A stretch of 53,622 nt of DNA from Humidesulfovibrio sp. (GCF_031082295.1 NZ_JAVHLD010000019.1:1-53622); one strand, 5' to 3'. Positions 1 through 8,181 are shown, numbered from the stretch's first letter. The notes: generated by a model not told the origin, from the sequence alone. A program made the numbers and translations.

Positions 1-1
1 C

Positions 2-94
2 AGCATGGTCAAGCTCATCGTCTGGTACGACAACGAGGCCGGGTTCACCCACCAGCTGGTGCGACTCATCAAGAAGGTGGCTTCCTTCGGCTAG
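2..94 (+). CDS. gap: Glyceraldehyde-3-phosphate dehydrogenase, C-terminal end (partial)
   Basis: Only the last 30 codons are inside the window; the gene starts upstream of it. The visible peptide contains VWYDNEAGF followed by an amphipathic C-terminal helix ending in ASFG. That is the conserved C-terminus of NAD(P)-dependent glyceraldehyde-3-phosphate dehydrogenase, the glycolytic and gluconeogenic enzyme that interconverts glyceraldehyde 3-phosphate and 1,3-bisphosphoglycerate. The family usually has WYDNE(T/A)GY(S/A), so the F-T pair here is a mild variant. A strong hairpin terminator follows 30 bases after the stop codon. Type I GAPDH is the likely class, but the catalytic Cys region is not visible. 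Confidence 0.85.
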   Translation, partial: SMVKLIVWYDNEAGFTHQLVRLIKKVASFG

Positions 95-120
95 TCCGAA
101 CACCACCCCTTGGAAATGCA

Positions 121-153
121 AAAGCCCCGGTCAGTACGTCTGGCCGGGGTTTT
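121..153. terminator. Bidirectional intrinsic terminator between gap and the amidohydrolase gene
   Basis: A 10-bp stem (CCCCGGTCAG with CTGGCCGGGG, one G-T wobble) closes a five-base loop at 125-149. It is followed by TTTT on the plus strand and preceded by AAA, which gives a short U-run on the minus strand. It sits between two converging genes, so it probably ends transcription from both sides. Confidence 0.85.
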
Positions 154-170
154 CCGTTTCAGGGCGGAGG

Positions 171-971
171 TTAAGCCGAAGCGTGTTCGGGGAACAGTGC
201 GGTGCCTGCGGCAAGCAGGTCGTCCAGACGCACGCCCAGGGGAACGAGGCGGCGTTCGATGAGCCTGATCTCGTCACCAGGGTCGAACAGGGGATAGTCG
301 CTGCCGAAGAGCAGACGGTCCGACGGGTGCGCCTTGAGGAGGGCGCGCAGGGTGTCGTCTGGCACGAAACGCAGGGAGCTTGAGGTGTCCATGTACACGT
401 CCAGCCCGGCCAGGTGCTCCACGGCGAAGTCCCAATGCAGGTAGCCGCCCAGGTGCGCGGCGATCATCACCGGGCCGGGGAACTCGCGGCGCAGCCGGGC
501 CAGCTTGATGGGGCAGGAAGGGTTCTGCTCGGGCGGCAGGCGGTCGCCCACGTGGAACATGAGCATGAAGCGGCTCCCGACCTTTTCCAAGAGCGCATAG
601 AATTTGGGGTCGTCGAGGAAGAACCCCTGGAAATCCGGGTGGAACTTCAAGCCCACAACACCGGCGCGTTCCAGTCGGTCCAGTTCCTTGTCCACGTCGG
701 CGTAGTCAGGGTGCAGCGTGCCGAAGGCCGTGACGCGCGGTGACTGGCGCATGAGGTCGAGCGCCCAGTTGTTGGCAGGGATGACCTGGGCCGGGTCGGT
801 GGCGGCGGTGTGCACCACGACCCTGTCAACGCCCGCGCGATCGGCCCTGGAGAGAAGGTCCTCCAGAATGCCGCTCCCTTCGGGCCGCAAGCCGTAGTGG
901 CCTTCCAGCTGATTCAGCGCCTTTTCAGCGATCTTGGGGTGGAATACGTGGCAATGCGTGTCCGTGAACAT
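171..971 (-). CDS. Amidohydrolase family metal-dependent hydrolase
   Basis: A 266-residue soluble TIM-barrel hydrolase of the amidohydrolase superfamily (amidohydro_2/TatD-like). Metal-site motifs appear in the expected order: DTHCHVF at the N-terminus (HxH), GLKFHPDFQGF near residue 110 (Lys and His), an FHVGD strand, AAHLGG (His) and FGSDYPLFDP near residue 225 (the catalytic Asp). The substrate cannot be read from the sequence; related proteins act on varied C-N or C-C bonds. The ATG at 971 is preceded at good distance by AGGAG. It converges on gap and is transcribed with the same polarity as the downstream thioesterase-hom cluster, but 85 bases separate it from that cluster's last gene, so membership in that transcript is uncertain. 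Confidence 0.8.
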   Translation of the reverse strand: MFTDTHCHVFHPKIAEKALNQLEGHYGLRPEGSGILEDLLSRADRAGVDRVVVHTAATDPAQVIPANNWALDLMRQSPRVTAFGTLHPDYADVDKELDRLERAGVVGLKFHPDFQGFFLDDPKFYALLEKVGSRFMLMFHVGDRLPPEQNPSCPIKLARLRREFPGPVMIAAHLGGYLHWDFAVEHLAGLDVYMDTSSSLRFVPDDTLRALLKAHPSDRLLFGSDYPLFDPGDEIRLIERRLVPLGVRLDDLLAAGTALFPEHASA

Positions 972-1056
972 GTCTCAAGGCTCCTGCGGTAAGTGCGAAG
1001 GCCTCGATATTACGCCGGAATATTCTGGGGGCAAGGAAAAACAGGCGAGGGGGTGC

Positions 1057-1497
1057 TTACTGTCGCGCTTGCGGCTGATTCTCGCACAGCGCCTTGAACC
1101 AGTCGGGCACGGCCGTGGGCTTTCCTTGGGCATTGACGATGGCGTGCTCAGTGTAGCCCTGGGCGCGCAGTTGGGTGCGGTCCTCGCTCCGGAACTCGTA
1201 AACGATGCGCATGGACGCCCGGCCCCAGCCGGACACGCCGCAACGGACCATGAGCAGGTCATCGTAGCGCGAGGGCGCGCGGTAGCGGCACCAGGCCTCG
1301 CGCACGGGCAGGATGACCCCGCGCTCCTCCACAAGATTGTAGCCCATGCCACGCTCGCGCAGGAACTGGCTGCGGGCGCGCTCAAAGATGTGGAGGTATT
1401 CCGCATAATACAGCACGCCCATGGCGTCCGTCTCCCCGTAGGAGACGCGGTGGGCGTACCAGGTGTCGGAACTGGGGAAGACCTTGGGGAACTCCAC
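1057..1497 (-). CDS. Acyl-CoA thioesterase, YbgC/FadM (4HBT) type
   Basis: A 146-residue hot-dog-fold thioesterase. The N-terminal signature YGETDAMGVLYYAEYL contains the catalytic Asp (D24) of the 4-hydroxybenzoyl-CoA thioesterase/YbgC family, which hydrolyses short or aromatic acyl-CoAs in the cytoplasm. The reading frame stays open far upstream, but a GTG at 1497 with GGAG eight bases before it gives a protein of normal family length and starts two bases after the stop of the apgM-like gene. This spacing implies translational coupling, so it is the last gene of the alaC-hom-apgM operon. Its role next to amino-acid genes is not obvious; general clean-up of acyl-CoA is possible. Confidence 0.85.
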   Translation of the reverse strand: MEFPKVFPSSDTWYAHRVSYGETDAMGVLYYAEYLHIFERARSQFLRERGMGYNLVEERGVILPVREAWCRYRAPSRYDDLLMVRCGVSGWGRASMRIVYEFRSEDRTQLRAQGYTEHAIVNAQGKPTAVPDWFKALCENQPQARQ

Positions 1498-1499
1498 GG

Positions 1500-2717
1500 C
1501 TAGGGCTCCTGCGGTCGGCCAAGCTGGCGCAGCGTCCAGGCCAGCAGCTCGTGCCCGGCCTCGATGACCAGCCCGGTGGAACGCGCCTGGGCCTCGGTGA
1601 AGGCAGTGAGGCCGGAGGGCTCGCAGTTGGTGGCCTTGCAGCCGGGGTGCCAGAGCAGGAAGGGCACGGCGTCGGGCGTGTGGGTCTTCTCGATGATCGG
1701 GGTGAAGTGGTCGCAGGTGATGACGAAGGCCACGTCCTGGCCCTCCAGCGCCGCGAGCAGCGGCGCCACGATGCGCGCGTCGAAGCGGCTGATGGCCTCG
1801 GTCTTCTCGGCGGCGTTGCCTGCATGGCCGCACTCGTCAGGCCCTTCCAGGTGCACGAAGGCGAAGTCGCCGTGCTCAAGGAACTTGAGCGCCGCGTCCA
1901 CCTTGCCCTGGTAGTTGGTGTCGATGAGCCCTGTGGCGCCGGGGACCTCGATGACCTCCATGCCGGCCGCGCGCCCCAGGCCACGCACAAGGTCGACCGC
2001 GGAGATCACCGCGCCGGTGCGGCCAGTGGCTTGCTTGAAGTTCGGCAGGATGAGCGGACGGCCCTGGCCCCACGGCCAGATGGAGTTTGCCTTGGTGTGC
2101 GTGGCGGTCTCGGCCAGGCGTTCCTGCGCCAGGAAGAGCAGATCCCACATGCGGGCGCAGCGGGAGAATTCGCGCATGTCCGCGTGCAGGGGCTTTCCGG
2201 TGATGTCGTGGGGCGGGTTGATCTTGAGCCCGGCCTCGTCCTCGCGGGCGCCGCCCTTGTGCACCAGCAGGTGGCGGTACTGCACACCGGGGTGGAACTG
2301 GAAGGTCTCGTCGCCCAGGCGTTCCTGCAGGTCGCGCATTAGGGGCTCGGACGCCTCGGTGGTGATGTGCCCGGAGGAATAGTCGAGCATGTTGCCCGAG
2401 GGCGAAAGCTCGCTCACGCTGACCAGGTTCATGCGCCAGACCAGGTCGTCCGGGTCGAGCACGAGCCCCTGCGCGGCTGCCTCGATGGGGCCGCGACCGG
2501 TGTGGTGCTTGGCCGGGTTGAAGCCAAGCAGCGACATGTTGGCCACGTCGGAGCCCGGCGGCATGCCCTCGGGCACGGTCTGGCACACGCCGACGATGCC
2601 GTTGGTGGCGAGGTTGTCCATGTGCGGGGTGGTCGCTGCCTCCAGGCAGGTCCTACCGCCGGGCATCTCGTCGGCCCAGCCGCCCATGCCGTCGGCAATG
2701 AGGAAAAGAAGTTTCAT
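1500..2717 (-). CDS. apgM: ApgM-family protein, probable homoserine kinase (alternatively phosphoglycerate mutase)
   Basis: A 405-residue alkaline-phosphatase-superfamily protein of the archaeal-type cofactor-independent phosphoglycerate mutase family. The N-terminal LIADGMGGWAD supplies a metal-binding Asp (D9). PPGSDVANMSLLG holds the presumed nucleophile S56, and TCDHFTPIIEKTHTPDAVPF near residue 335 holds the second metal site. A bacterial branch of this family (TIGR02535) is annotated as proposed homoserine kinase in species lacking ThrB. Here the gene lies 19 bases downstream of hom, which favours that role in threonine synthesis. Residues seen here do not separate the two activities. 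The ATG is at 2717, and the next gene starts two bases after its stop. Confidence 0.8.
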   Translation of the reverse strand: MKLLFLIADGMGGWADEMPGGRTCLEAATTPHMDNLATNGIVGVCQTVPEGMPPGSDVANMSLLGFNPAKHHTGRGPIEAAAQGLVLDPDDLVWRMNLVSVSELSPSGNMLDYSSGHITTEASEPLMRDLQERLGDETFQFHPGVQYRHLLVHKGGAREDEAGLKINPPHDITGKPLHADMREFSRCARMWDLLFLAQERLAETATHTKANSIWPWGQGRPLILPNFKQATGRTGAVISAVDLVRGLGRAAGMEVIEVPGATGLIDTNYQGKVDAALKFLEHGDFAFVHLEGPDECGHAGNAAEKTEAISRFDARIVAPLLAALEGQDVAFVITCDHFTPIIEKTHTPDAVPFLLWHPGCKATNCEPSGLTAFTEAQARSTGLVIEAGHELLAWTLRQLGRPQEP

Positions 2718-2736
2718 GCGCGTTGGCCAGCCCGCG

Positions 2737-4035
2737 TTAGAGGATGGGGAAGTGCACGGTGGGCCGCACGGTGAAGGGGGAGGCGTCGATCTCGCGGATG
2801 GTCTCGGCCACGGCGGCCGCGCGCGCGTTGTGCGTCAGGAACACGATGGGCACGTCCGAGCCGGACATGTCGCCCTTTTGCACGGCCTGGGCGATGGAGA
2901 TGCCGTGCTCGGCCATGGCCTTGGCGATGGCCGCCATGACGCCGGGGCGGTCGGCCACGGAGAAGCGGAAGTAGTGCATGGACACGGCTTCGTCCGACGG
3001 CAGGATGTCGGCGGTGGGCAAGGGCTTGTTGCCGAAGCCGGTGTTGTCGAACGTCCAGCCCGGCACGGCCAGCCCGCGGCACAGGGCCATGATGTCGGCC
3101 ATGACCGCGCTGCCGGTTGGGGTGTCGCCCGCGCCCTGGCCGTGGAGCATGATGGGCCCGACGGCGTTGCCTTCCACGCGCACGGCGTTGAAGTTGCCGC
3201 CAACACGCGCCAGCAGGAAGGTGTACTTGACGAGGGTCGGCTGCACGCTGGCCTCGATGCGTCCGTCGATCTCGCGCGCCTGGGCCAGGAGCTTGATGCG
3301 ATAGCCGAACTCGCGCGCCAGCTCGATGTCCATGGGCGTGACTTCGGTGATGCCGCGCACGGGCACGTTGGCAAGGGGGAAGTCGCGCCCGTAGGCCAGG
3401 CGGATGAGCACCACGAGCTTGTGGGCCGTGTCCAGGCCCTCGATGTCGTAGGTCGGATCGGCCTCGGCGTAGCCCAGGTCCTGGGCCTGTTTGAGCGCCG
3501 TGCCGAAGTCCAGGTGGCTGGTGGTCATCTCGGAGAGGATGTAATTGGCCGTGCCGTTCATGATGCCGACCAGCCGCTCGATGCGGTTGGCGCCCAGGCT
3601 CTCGCGCAGGGTCTGCACGATGGGGATGCCCCCGGCCACGCTGGCCTCGTAGAACAGGCCAAGACCCTTGCTCGCGGCCAGGGCCGAGAGCTCCGGCCCG
3701 TGCAGGGCCAGCAGGTGCTTGTTGGCCGTGACCACGTGCTTGCCAGCGGACAGCGCTCGGGTGATGAGGCTCTTGGCGGTGTCGATGCCGCCCATGAGTT
3801 CCACCACGACGTCAATGCCGGGATCGTTCACCAGGTCGTCCGGGCTGGTGGTGAAGCGGACGTCCGGTCCCAGATCAACGGCGCGTTTCTTGGCCAGGTC
3901 GCGCACGAGGACGGACTTGATGGCCACGTCACGCCCGGTGCGCGCGCGGATGATCTCACCGTTTTCCTGAAGGATCTTGGCGAGTCCAGAGCCGACCGTG
4001 CCGAATCCGGCGAGCCCGAGGCGCAGCGTTTCCAT
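2737..4035 (-). CDS. hom: Homoserine dehydrogenase
   Basis: A 432-residue NAD(P)-dependent homoserine dehydrogenase, which reduces aspartate semialdehyde to homoserine, the branch point to threonine and methionine. The Rossmann motif GLAGFGTVGSG is at the N-terminus. The catalytic-domain signature around GLDTAHKLVVLIRLA and the preceding GYAEADPTYDIEG are intact. The last ~85 residues (from HYFRFSVADRPGVMAAI) form an ACT domain, the usual site of threonine feedback inhibition. The ATG at 4035 is chosen over a TTG one codon upstream because GGGAG lies at the right distance. The alaC stop is nine bases upstream and the apgM-like gene follows, giving a compact threonine/alanine operon. Confidence 0.95.
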   Translation of the reverse strand: METLRLGLAGFGTVGSGLAKILQENGEIIRARTGRDVAIKSVLVRDLAKKRAVDLGPDVRFTTSPDDLVNDPGIDVVVELMGGIDTAKSLITRALSAGKHVVTANKHLLALHGPELSALAASKGLGLFYEASVAGGIPIVQTLRESLGANRIERLVGIMNGTANYILSEMTTSHLDFGTALKQAQDLGYAEADPTYDIEGLDTAHKLVVLIRLAYGRDFPLANVPVRGITEVTPMDIELAREFGYRIKLLAQAREIDGRIEASVQPTLVKYTFLLARVGGNFNAVRVEGNAVGPIMLHGQGAGDTPTGSAVMADIMALCRGLAVPGWTFDNTGFGNKPLPTADILPSDEAVSMHYFRFSVADRPGVMAAIAKAMAEHGISIAQAVQKGDMSGSDVPIVFLTHNARAAAVAETIREIDASPFTVRPTVHFPIL

Positions 4036-4044
4036 CAAGTCTCC

Positions 4045-5217
4045 CTATTTGCCGAAGAACTTCTTCAGGTTGCGCGTGGCCTGGTTGATGCGGTGGCGGT
4101 TTTCCACCAGGGCGAAGCGCACGTGGTCGTCGCCGTAGTTGCCGAAGCCGAGGCCCGGGGAAACGGCCACCTCGGCCTCGCGCAGCAGGAGCTTGGAGAA
4201 CTCGACGCTGCCCAGGTGCTTGAACTCGTCGGGAATCTCGGCCCAGACGAACATGGTGGCCTTGGGCGCGGGCACCATCCAGCCGGCGCGGTGCAGGCCT
4301 TCGATGAGCGCGTCGCGGCGGTCCTGGTGTACGTCCATGATCTCGCGCACGCAGTCCTGGGGACCGTTCAGCGCGGTGCAGGCCGCGATCTGGATGGGCT
4401 GGAAGATGCCGTAGTCCAGATAGCTCTTGATGCGGGTGAGGGCCTGGACCATGTCGCGGTTGCCGCAGCAGAAGCCCACGCGCCAGCCAGCCATGGAGTA
4501 GCTCTTGGTCAGAGAGAAGAACTCGACAGCCACGTCCTTGGCGCCCTTGGCCTGCAGGAAGCTCGGGGCCACGTAGCCGTCGTAGGTGAAGTCGGCGTAG
4601 GCCAGGTCGTGGATGATGTACATCCCGTGTTCCTTGGCGAAGTCCACGATCTTCTGGAAGTAGTCCACGTCCGCGCAGATGGTGGTGGGGTTGTGCGGAT
4701 AGTTGATGACCAGCAGCTTGGGCTTGGGCCAGGTCTGGCGCACGGCGATCTGGAGGTCCTCCAGGAAGTCGCGGTTTTTGCCCATGGGGATGCGGCGTAC
4801 ATCCGCGCCGGCGATGATGGCGGCGTAGGGATGGATGGGATAGGCCGGGTCGGGCGCGAACACGACGTCGCCGGGGGAGAGCATGACCAGCGACAGGTGC
4901 GCCAGGCCTTCCTTGGCGCCCATGGTGACGACGACCTCCTGGTCGTGGTCCAGCTCCACGCCGAAGCGGCGCAGATACCAGTTGGCGATGGCCAGGCGCA
5001 GGCCCTTGATGCCCTTGGAGGCGGAGTAGCGATGGTTGGTCGACTTCTGCGCCGCCTCCATCAGCTTTTCGACAATATGCGGAGGCGTGGGCAGGTCCGG
5101 GTTGCCCATGCCCAGGTCGATGATGTCTGCGCCCTGGTGGCGCATCTGCATCTTCAGTTCGTTGACCTGAGCAAAAACATACGGCGGCAGGCGGTGGACT
5201 CTGGGAAATTGCTGCAT
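4045..5217 (-). CDS. alaC: Alanine aminotransferase, AlaC/YfdZ type
   Basis: A 390-residue fold-type I PLP aminotransferase that closely follows E. coli AlaC along its length: RLPPYVF near the start, [16 protein letters not shown] at 37-52, [26 protein letters not shown] with the PLP lysine K238, and MGSVEF-like and [21 protein letters not shown] segments towards the end. It should interconvert pyruvate and glutamate with alanine and 2-oxoglutarate. The frame is open further upstream, but the ATG at 5217 has AAGGAG six bases before it and matches the family start. It is the first gene of the minus-strand operon and has a good sigma-70-type promoter at 5292-5321. Confidence 0.92.
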   Translation of the reverse strand: MQQFPRVHRLPPYVFAQVNELKMQMRHQGADIIDLGMGNPDLPTPPHIVEKLMEAAQKSTNHRYSASKGIKGLRLAIANWYLRRFGVELDHDQEVVVTMGAKEGLAHLSLVMLSPGDVVFAPDPAYPIHPYAAIIAGADVRRIPMGKNRDFLEDLQIAVRQTWPKPKLLVINYPHNPTTICADVDYFQKIVDFAKEHGMYIIHDLAYADFTYDGYVAPSFLQAKGAKDVAVEFFSLTKSYSMAGWRVGFCCGNRDMVQALTRIKSYLDYGIFQPIQIAACTALNGPQDCVREIMDVHQDRRDALIEGLHRAGWMVPAPKATMFVWAEIPDEFKHLGSVEFSKLLLREAEVAVSPGLGFGNYGDDHVRFALVENRHRINQATRNLKKFFGK

Positions 5218-5291
5218 TGCGCGCTCCTTGGCTCCCGTAGCTGGCCGGACATGCCCGTGGCTATCCGGAGATGAATGTTCGGTAGGGCGGA

Positions 5292-5321
5292 ACCTTACAT
5301 GCGCCGGGGGGCTGCTGTCAA
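5292..5321 (-). promoter_or_regulatory. Sigma-70-type promoter for the alaC-hom operon
   Basis: Read on the minus strand, TTGACA and TAAGGT are separated by 18 bases, with the start codon about 75 bases downstream of the -10. The intergenic region is shared with the divergent promoter at 5355-5383. Confidence 0.6.
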
Positions 5322-5354
5322 AATGAATGATGCCGCAATCTCGGGGCAAAATCA

Positions 5355-5383
5355 TTGTCCGTGGAGATTTTGCATGTTATAGG
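5355..5383 (+). promoter_or_regulatory. Sigma-70-type promoter for the cytosine deaminase gene
   Basis: TTGTCC and TATAGG are separated by 17 bases and lie 27 bases upstream of the ATG at 5410, which leaves a short leader containing GGAGGG. It diverges from the alaC promoter. Confidence 0.6.
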
Positions 5384-5409
5384 ACGGATTCATCATTTGG
5401 AGGGAAACA

Positions 5410-5874
5410 ATGGGCAAGAAATTGAGCAGGAAGGAATACGCCGCCATGCTGGAAGTCGCGCTGGAGGAGGCCCGCCTGGGACTCGCCGAGGGCGGGGTGC
5501 CCATTGGCGCGGCCCTGTTCGACGAGTCCGGCACGCTGCTGGGGCGCGGGCACAACCGCCGCGTGCAGGATGGCGATCCCTCAATGCACGCCGAAACCAA
5601 CGCCTTCCGCAACGCAGGTCGGCGCAAGAGCTACCGCGACACCATCATGGTCACCACGCTGGCCCCCTGCTGGTACTGTTCCGGGCTGGTGCGCCAGTTC
5701 GGCATAGGCACCGTTGTGGCGGGCGAGAGCGCGACCTTCCAGGGCGGGCTCGACTGGCTGAAGGAGAACGGCGTCACGGTCGTCGACCTGGACAGCGACG
5801 AATGCAAGGCGCTGCTCGGCGGCTTCATCCGCGAGAAGCCAGAGGTCTGGAACGAGGACATCGGGGTGGACTAG
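5410..5874 (+). CDS. Cytosine deaminase, yeast FCY1-like
   Basis: A 154-residue member of the cytidine deaminase-like fold. The zinc-site motifs are HAETNA (H60, E62) and APCWYCSG (C87, C90). The overall pattern matches fungal cytosine deaminase Fcy1 (158 residues): EEARLGLAEGGVPIGAAL near the start, GRGHNRR, VVAGESATFQGG and the C-terminal WNEDIG. It probably hydrolyses cytosine to uracil for pyrimidine salvage. The large bacterial CodA type is unrelated. A related nucleoside or guanine deaminase activity cannot be excluded. The start is fixed by GGAGGG five bases upstream. The cyclase gene begins 24 bases after its stop and may be co-transcribed. Confidence 0.85.
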   Translation: MGKKLSRKEYAAMLEVALEEARLGLAEGGVPIGAALFDESGTLLGRGHNRRVQDGDPSMHAETNAFRNAGRRKSYRDTIMVTTLAPCWYCSGLVRQFGIGTVVAGESATFQGGLDWLKENGVTVVDLDSDECKALLGGFIREKPEVWNEDIGVD

Positions 5875-5898
5875 AGCTTACGCGTCAGGAGGATCCGC

Positions 5899-7128
5899 AT
5901 GACAGCCGTTGTCGAGGAACGCATCAGCGGAACGCGCAAAGGCGCGATCATAATTGAATTCCTGAAGAACTCCTTCCACTTTCCGCTGGCCAACATCCTC
6001 CTTGAGCTGGTGCTGGAAGGGCCTTCGCACTACATCACGTCCCTGGACTTCTATTCCTCCCTGCTGGCCCCGGCGGTGCAGGCGTATTTCCTGGGCAGCT
6101 GGACCTACAAAGGCAGGCCCAGGCCGCTCCTCGGCAACCTCATCGGGCCGTTCATTTACTCCGTCGTGGATATTGCCGTCTCGGCGGACGAGTTCTTCAC
6201 CATGCCCTTCCACTACGCCTACTGGGGGTTCGCCCTTGGCATCGGCATCATCCAGGAGCTGCGCCTGCGCGTGGGCGACCGCTGGCAGTCCGCCTTCATC
6301 CTGCTGGAGAACGTGCTGCGCTCCAGCATCCTGGCTGTCATGTACTGGTTCATGGAACAGCTCACGGAGGCCAAGTACGCCGACCCGGCGGTGTTCTTCG
6401 GCAACCGGTCGCACATCTTCATCCTCTCGGCCATCTTCTTCCTCGGCCTGGTGGTCGGCCTGGACGACGCGCGGTCCCAGCGGTTCCTTGGCATCCTGCG
6501 CGAAACAGCAAGCCGCCTGCAGACCTTCTCCCACTGGCTGCTGGGGCGCAACATGCTCTCCATGGCCCTGACCAACCCCGAGGCGCTGTCGTTGGTGCGG
6601 CGCGAGCGCACCGTCATGTTTCTCGACATCCGGGGCTTCACCAGTTGGAGCGAGCGCCAGGAGCCCGAAGTGGTGGTGGGCATGCTGAATGACCTCTATG
6701 CGCTGGCCGAGTCGGTCTTCAGCGCCTCCGGGGCGATTCTCGTCAAATACACCGCCGACGAGGTCATGGCCTTTTTTGCCGACGCCGAGGACGGGCTGCG
6801 CAGCGCGCACCGCATGCACTGGGCCTGCATGGCGCGGCTGGCGGACTACGGCCTCGGCGTGGGCACGGGGCTGCATGACGGGCTCGTGGTGGAGGGGCTG
6901 CTCGGCAGCACCGAGGTCAAGCGCTACGAGATCATCGGTGACACCGTGAACACGGCCAAGCGCATTTGCTCGGCTGCGGGCAGCGGCGAGCTGCTCGTCA
7001 CCGACGCGGTGCTGGCCAAGGCCGGAAGCCTTTGCGAGGTGCTGGAGTCGCGCGCCATCAGCGCCAAGGGCAAGAGCGAGCCGCTCATGGTGCACTCGGT
7101 GCGGCTGAAGACCGGTGCCGAGGCTTAG
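5899..7128 (+). CDS. Membrane-anchored class III adenylate/guanylate cyclase
   Basis: A 409-residue protein with about five or six hydrophobic segments in residues 30-190 and a class III nucleotide cyclase domain from about 235. Metal-binding Asp residues are D243 in VMFLDIRGFT and D287 in VKYTADEVM (the usual Gly before the second Asp is Ala). K283 and D348 (IIGDTVN) occupy the positions that usually select adenine, and N351 and R355 (NTAKRI) match the transition-state pair. Cyclic AMP synthesis is therefore likely. The N-terminal membrane domain was not recognised as a known sensor. AGGAGG eight bases upstream supports the start. The gene converges on a TSUP transporter gene 34 bases beyond. 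Confidence 0.85.
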   Translation: MTAVVEERISGTRKGAIIIEFLKNSFHFPLANILLELVLEGPSHYITSLDFYSSLLAPAVQAYFLGSWTYKGRPRPLLGNLIGPFIYSVVDIAVSADEFFTMPFHYAYWGFALGIGIIQELRLRVGDRWQSAFILLENVLRSSILAVMYWFMEQLTEAKYADPAVFFGNRSHIFILSAIFFLGLVVGLDDARSQRFLGILRETASRLQTFSHWLLGRNMLSMALTNPEALSLVRRERTVMFLDIRGFTSWSERQEPEVVVGMLNDLYALAESVFSASGAILVKYTADEVMAFFADAEDGLRSAHRMHWACMARLADYGLGVGTGLHDGLVVEGLLGSTEVKRYEIIGDTVNTAKRICSAAGSGELLVTDAVLAKAGSLCEVLESRAISAKGKSEPLMVHSVRLKTGAEA

Positions 7129-7162
7129 GCCTGTCTGCGGGGGCCAGGATCCTGCGCAGCTG

Positions 7163-7957
7163 TCATGCCGGGATTGCCTGCCCGAGCGCCTGCCAGAGCA
7201 ACGCCAGGCCGGTGGTGGCCAAGAGAGCCAGCACCACGCGCCGGAATGCCGATTCGCTCACCCTGTCGCAACACATCCATCCGGCGCACATCCCCGCCAG
7301 CAAGAGCGGCAGTGTCTTGGCGAATAGCGCCAACACCTGGTTGTTCATGAGACCCTGCCAGAACTGCATGGCCACAATCAAGGAGCCTGCGCAGAGGAAA
7401 TAGGCTGTAAGCGTGGCCTTCAGCGTATCGCGGCTCCAGGTCTGGCACACGGCCCAGCTCACCACGGGAGGGCCGTTGATGCCCAGGCTGACGCCCATGC
7501 AGCCGGAAGCGATGCCCGCAGCCACAGCCCAGCGCCTGCCCAGGGGGTACCGGTGGGCACCCCGACCCGAGAGCCGCAGCGCCAGCACCACAACACACGA
7601 GCCAAGCAGGAACTTGAGCAGCGCCTCCGGTGCGGTGGACTGGAAGAGAAAGCCCAGGACCATGCCGGGCAGGGCTGCGGCCAGCAGCAGCACCAGGCTC
7701 AGGCCATGCGCCTGGCGGCCCAGGCGCGCCACGAGCAGCACGTTGATGGACAGGGCCATGAGGCAGCCCAGTGGTACTGCGGCGCGAACGCCAAGCACGA
7801 GCGCCAACAAGGGCATGGCCACGAGCGTGGAGCCGAATCCGGCAAAGGCCTGGGTGAATCCAGCCAAGAGCGCAGCCGCGGCCACAAGACCTAGTGAGGC
7901 CGCCTCCACCTCAGCTCCTTGGCCCAATTTGGACGTGGCCAGCCGCGCCGAACACAT
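7163..7957 (-). CDS. TauE/SafE (TSUP) family membrane exporter
   Basis: A 264-residue polytopic membrane protein with about eight hydrophobic segments in two homologous halves. The halves carry GFTQAFAGFGSTLVAMP near residue 35 and GIASGCMGVSLGINGPPVV near 150, the hallmark repeats of the TSUP (DUF81) family. Relatives move sulfonates, sulfite or other organic sulfur anions across the inner membrane, but the substrate is unknown here. A TTG one codon upstream is possible; the ATG at 7957 has GGAGG nine bases before it. It is divergent from a LysR gene, a layout that usually means the regulator controls the transporter. Confidence 0.82.
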   Translation of the reverse strand: MCSARLATSKLGQGAEVEAASLGLVAAAALLAGFTQAFAGFGSTLVAMPLLALVLGVRAAVPLGCLMALSINVLLVARLGRQAHGLSLVLLLAAALPGMVLGFLFQSTAPEALLKFLLGSCVVVLALRLSGRGAHRYPLGRRWAVAAGIASGCMGVSLGINGPPVVSWAVCQTWSRDTLKATLTAYFLCAGSLIVAMQFWQGLMNNQVLALFAKTLPLLLAGMCAGWMCCDRVSESAFRRVVLALLATTGLALLWQALGQAIPA

Positions 7958-8076
7958 CAAGCATGACCTCCAGGGGGAAACGCGCCGCTAATGTGGCCGG
8001 TCCGAAGCTCATCTCCGTGCTGATCTCAACGGCCTCAATGACTTGCCGCTGGCGGGAAAACTGCTCCATCTGTGCG

Positions 8077-8094
8077 TTACGTGTCTTCACGTAA
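8077..8094. repeat. Perfect inverted repeat in the tsup-lysR intergenic region (1 of 3)
   Basis: TTACGTG and CACGTAA are separated by four bases. It is one of three different perfect palindromes within 105 bases between the divergent transporter and LysR genes, and is a candidate regulator-binding site. Confidence 0.6.
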
Positions 8095-8104
8095 AATCTC
8101 CAGT

Positions 8105-8121
8105 GTTCATGTTTTATGAAC
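8105..8121. repeat. Perfect inverted repeat in the tsup-lysR intergenic region (2 of 3)
   Basis: GTTCAT and ATGAAC are separated by five bases (GTTTT). The size and spacing fit a LysR-type T-N11-A operator. It lies just upstream of the predicted lysR -35 element. Confidence 0.6.
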
Positions 8122-8129
8122 CATTCGAC

Positions 8130-8159
8130 TTGCCATCATTGCGTCTGTGGTTGTATAAA
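8130..8159 (+). promoter_or_regulatory. Sigma-70-type promoter for the lysR gene
   Basis: TTGCCA and TATAAA are separated by 18 bases, about 60 bases upstream of the ATG at 8220. Inverted repeats lie immediately upstream (8105-8121) and at the expected transcription start (8160-8181), an arrangement that would allow autorepression. Confidence 0.6.
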
Positions 8160-8181
8160 TTTGCATCGCAGCAGATGCAAA
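8160..8181. repeat. Perfect inverted repeat in the tsup-lysR intergenic region (3 of 3)
   Basis: TTTGCATC and GATGCAAA are eight-base perfect arms around six bases. It directly follows the predicted -10 of lysR, so a bound protein there would block initiation. It could also form a hairpin in the lysR leader. Confidence 0.65.

Noticed and set aside
2389-5274. A 961-codon open frame on the plus strand opposite hom, apgM and alaC
   Set aside because: It lies antisense to clear genes. In GC-rich DNA the antisense frame of a coding region seldom meets stops. The product is a Gly/Val/His/Asp-rich sequence without motifs.
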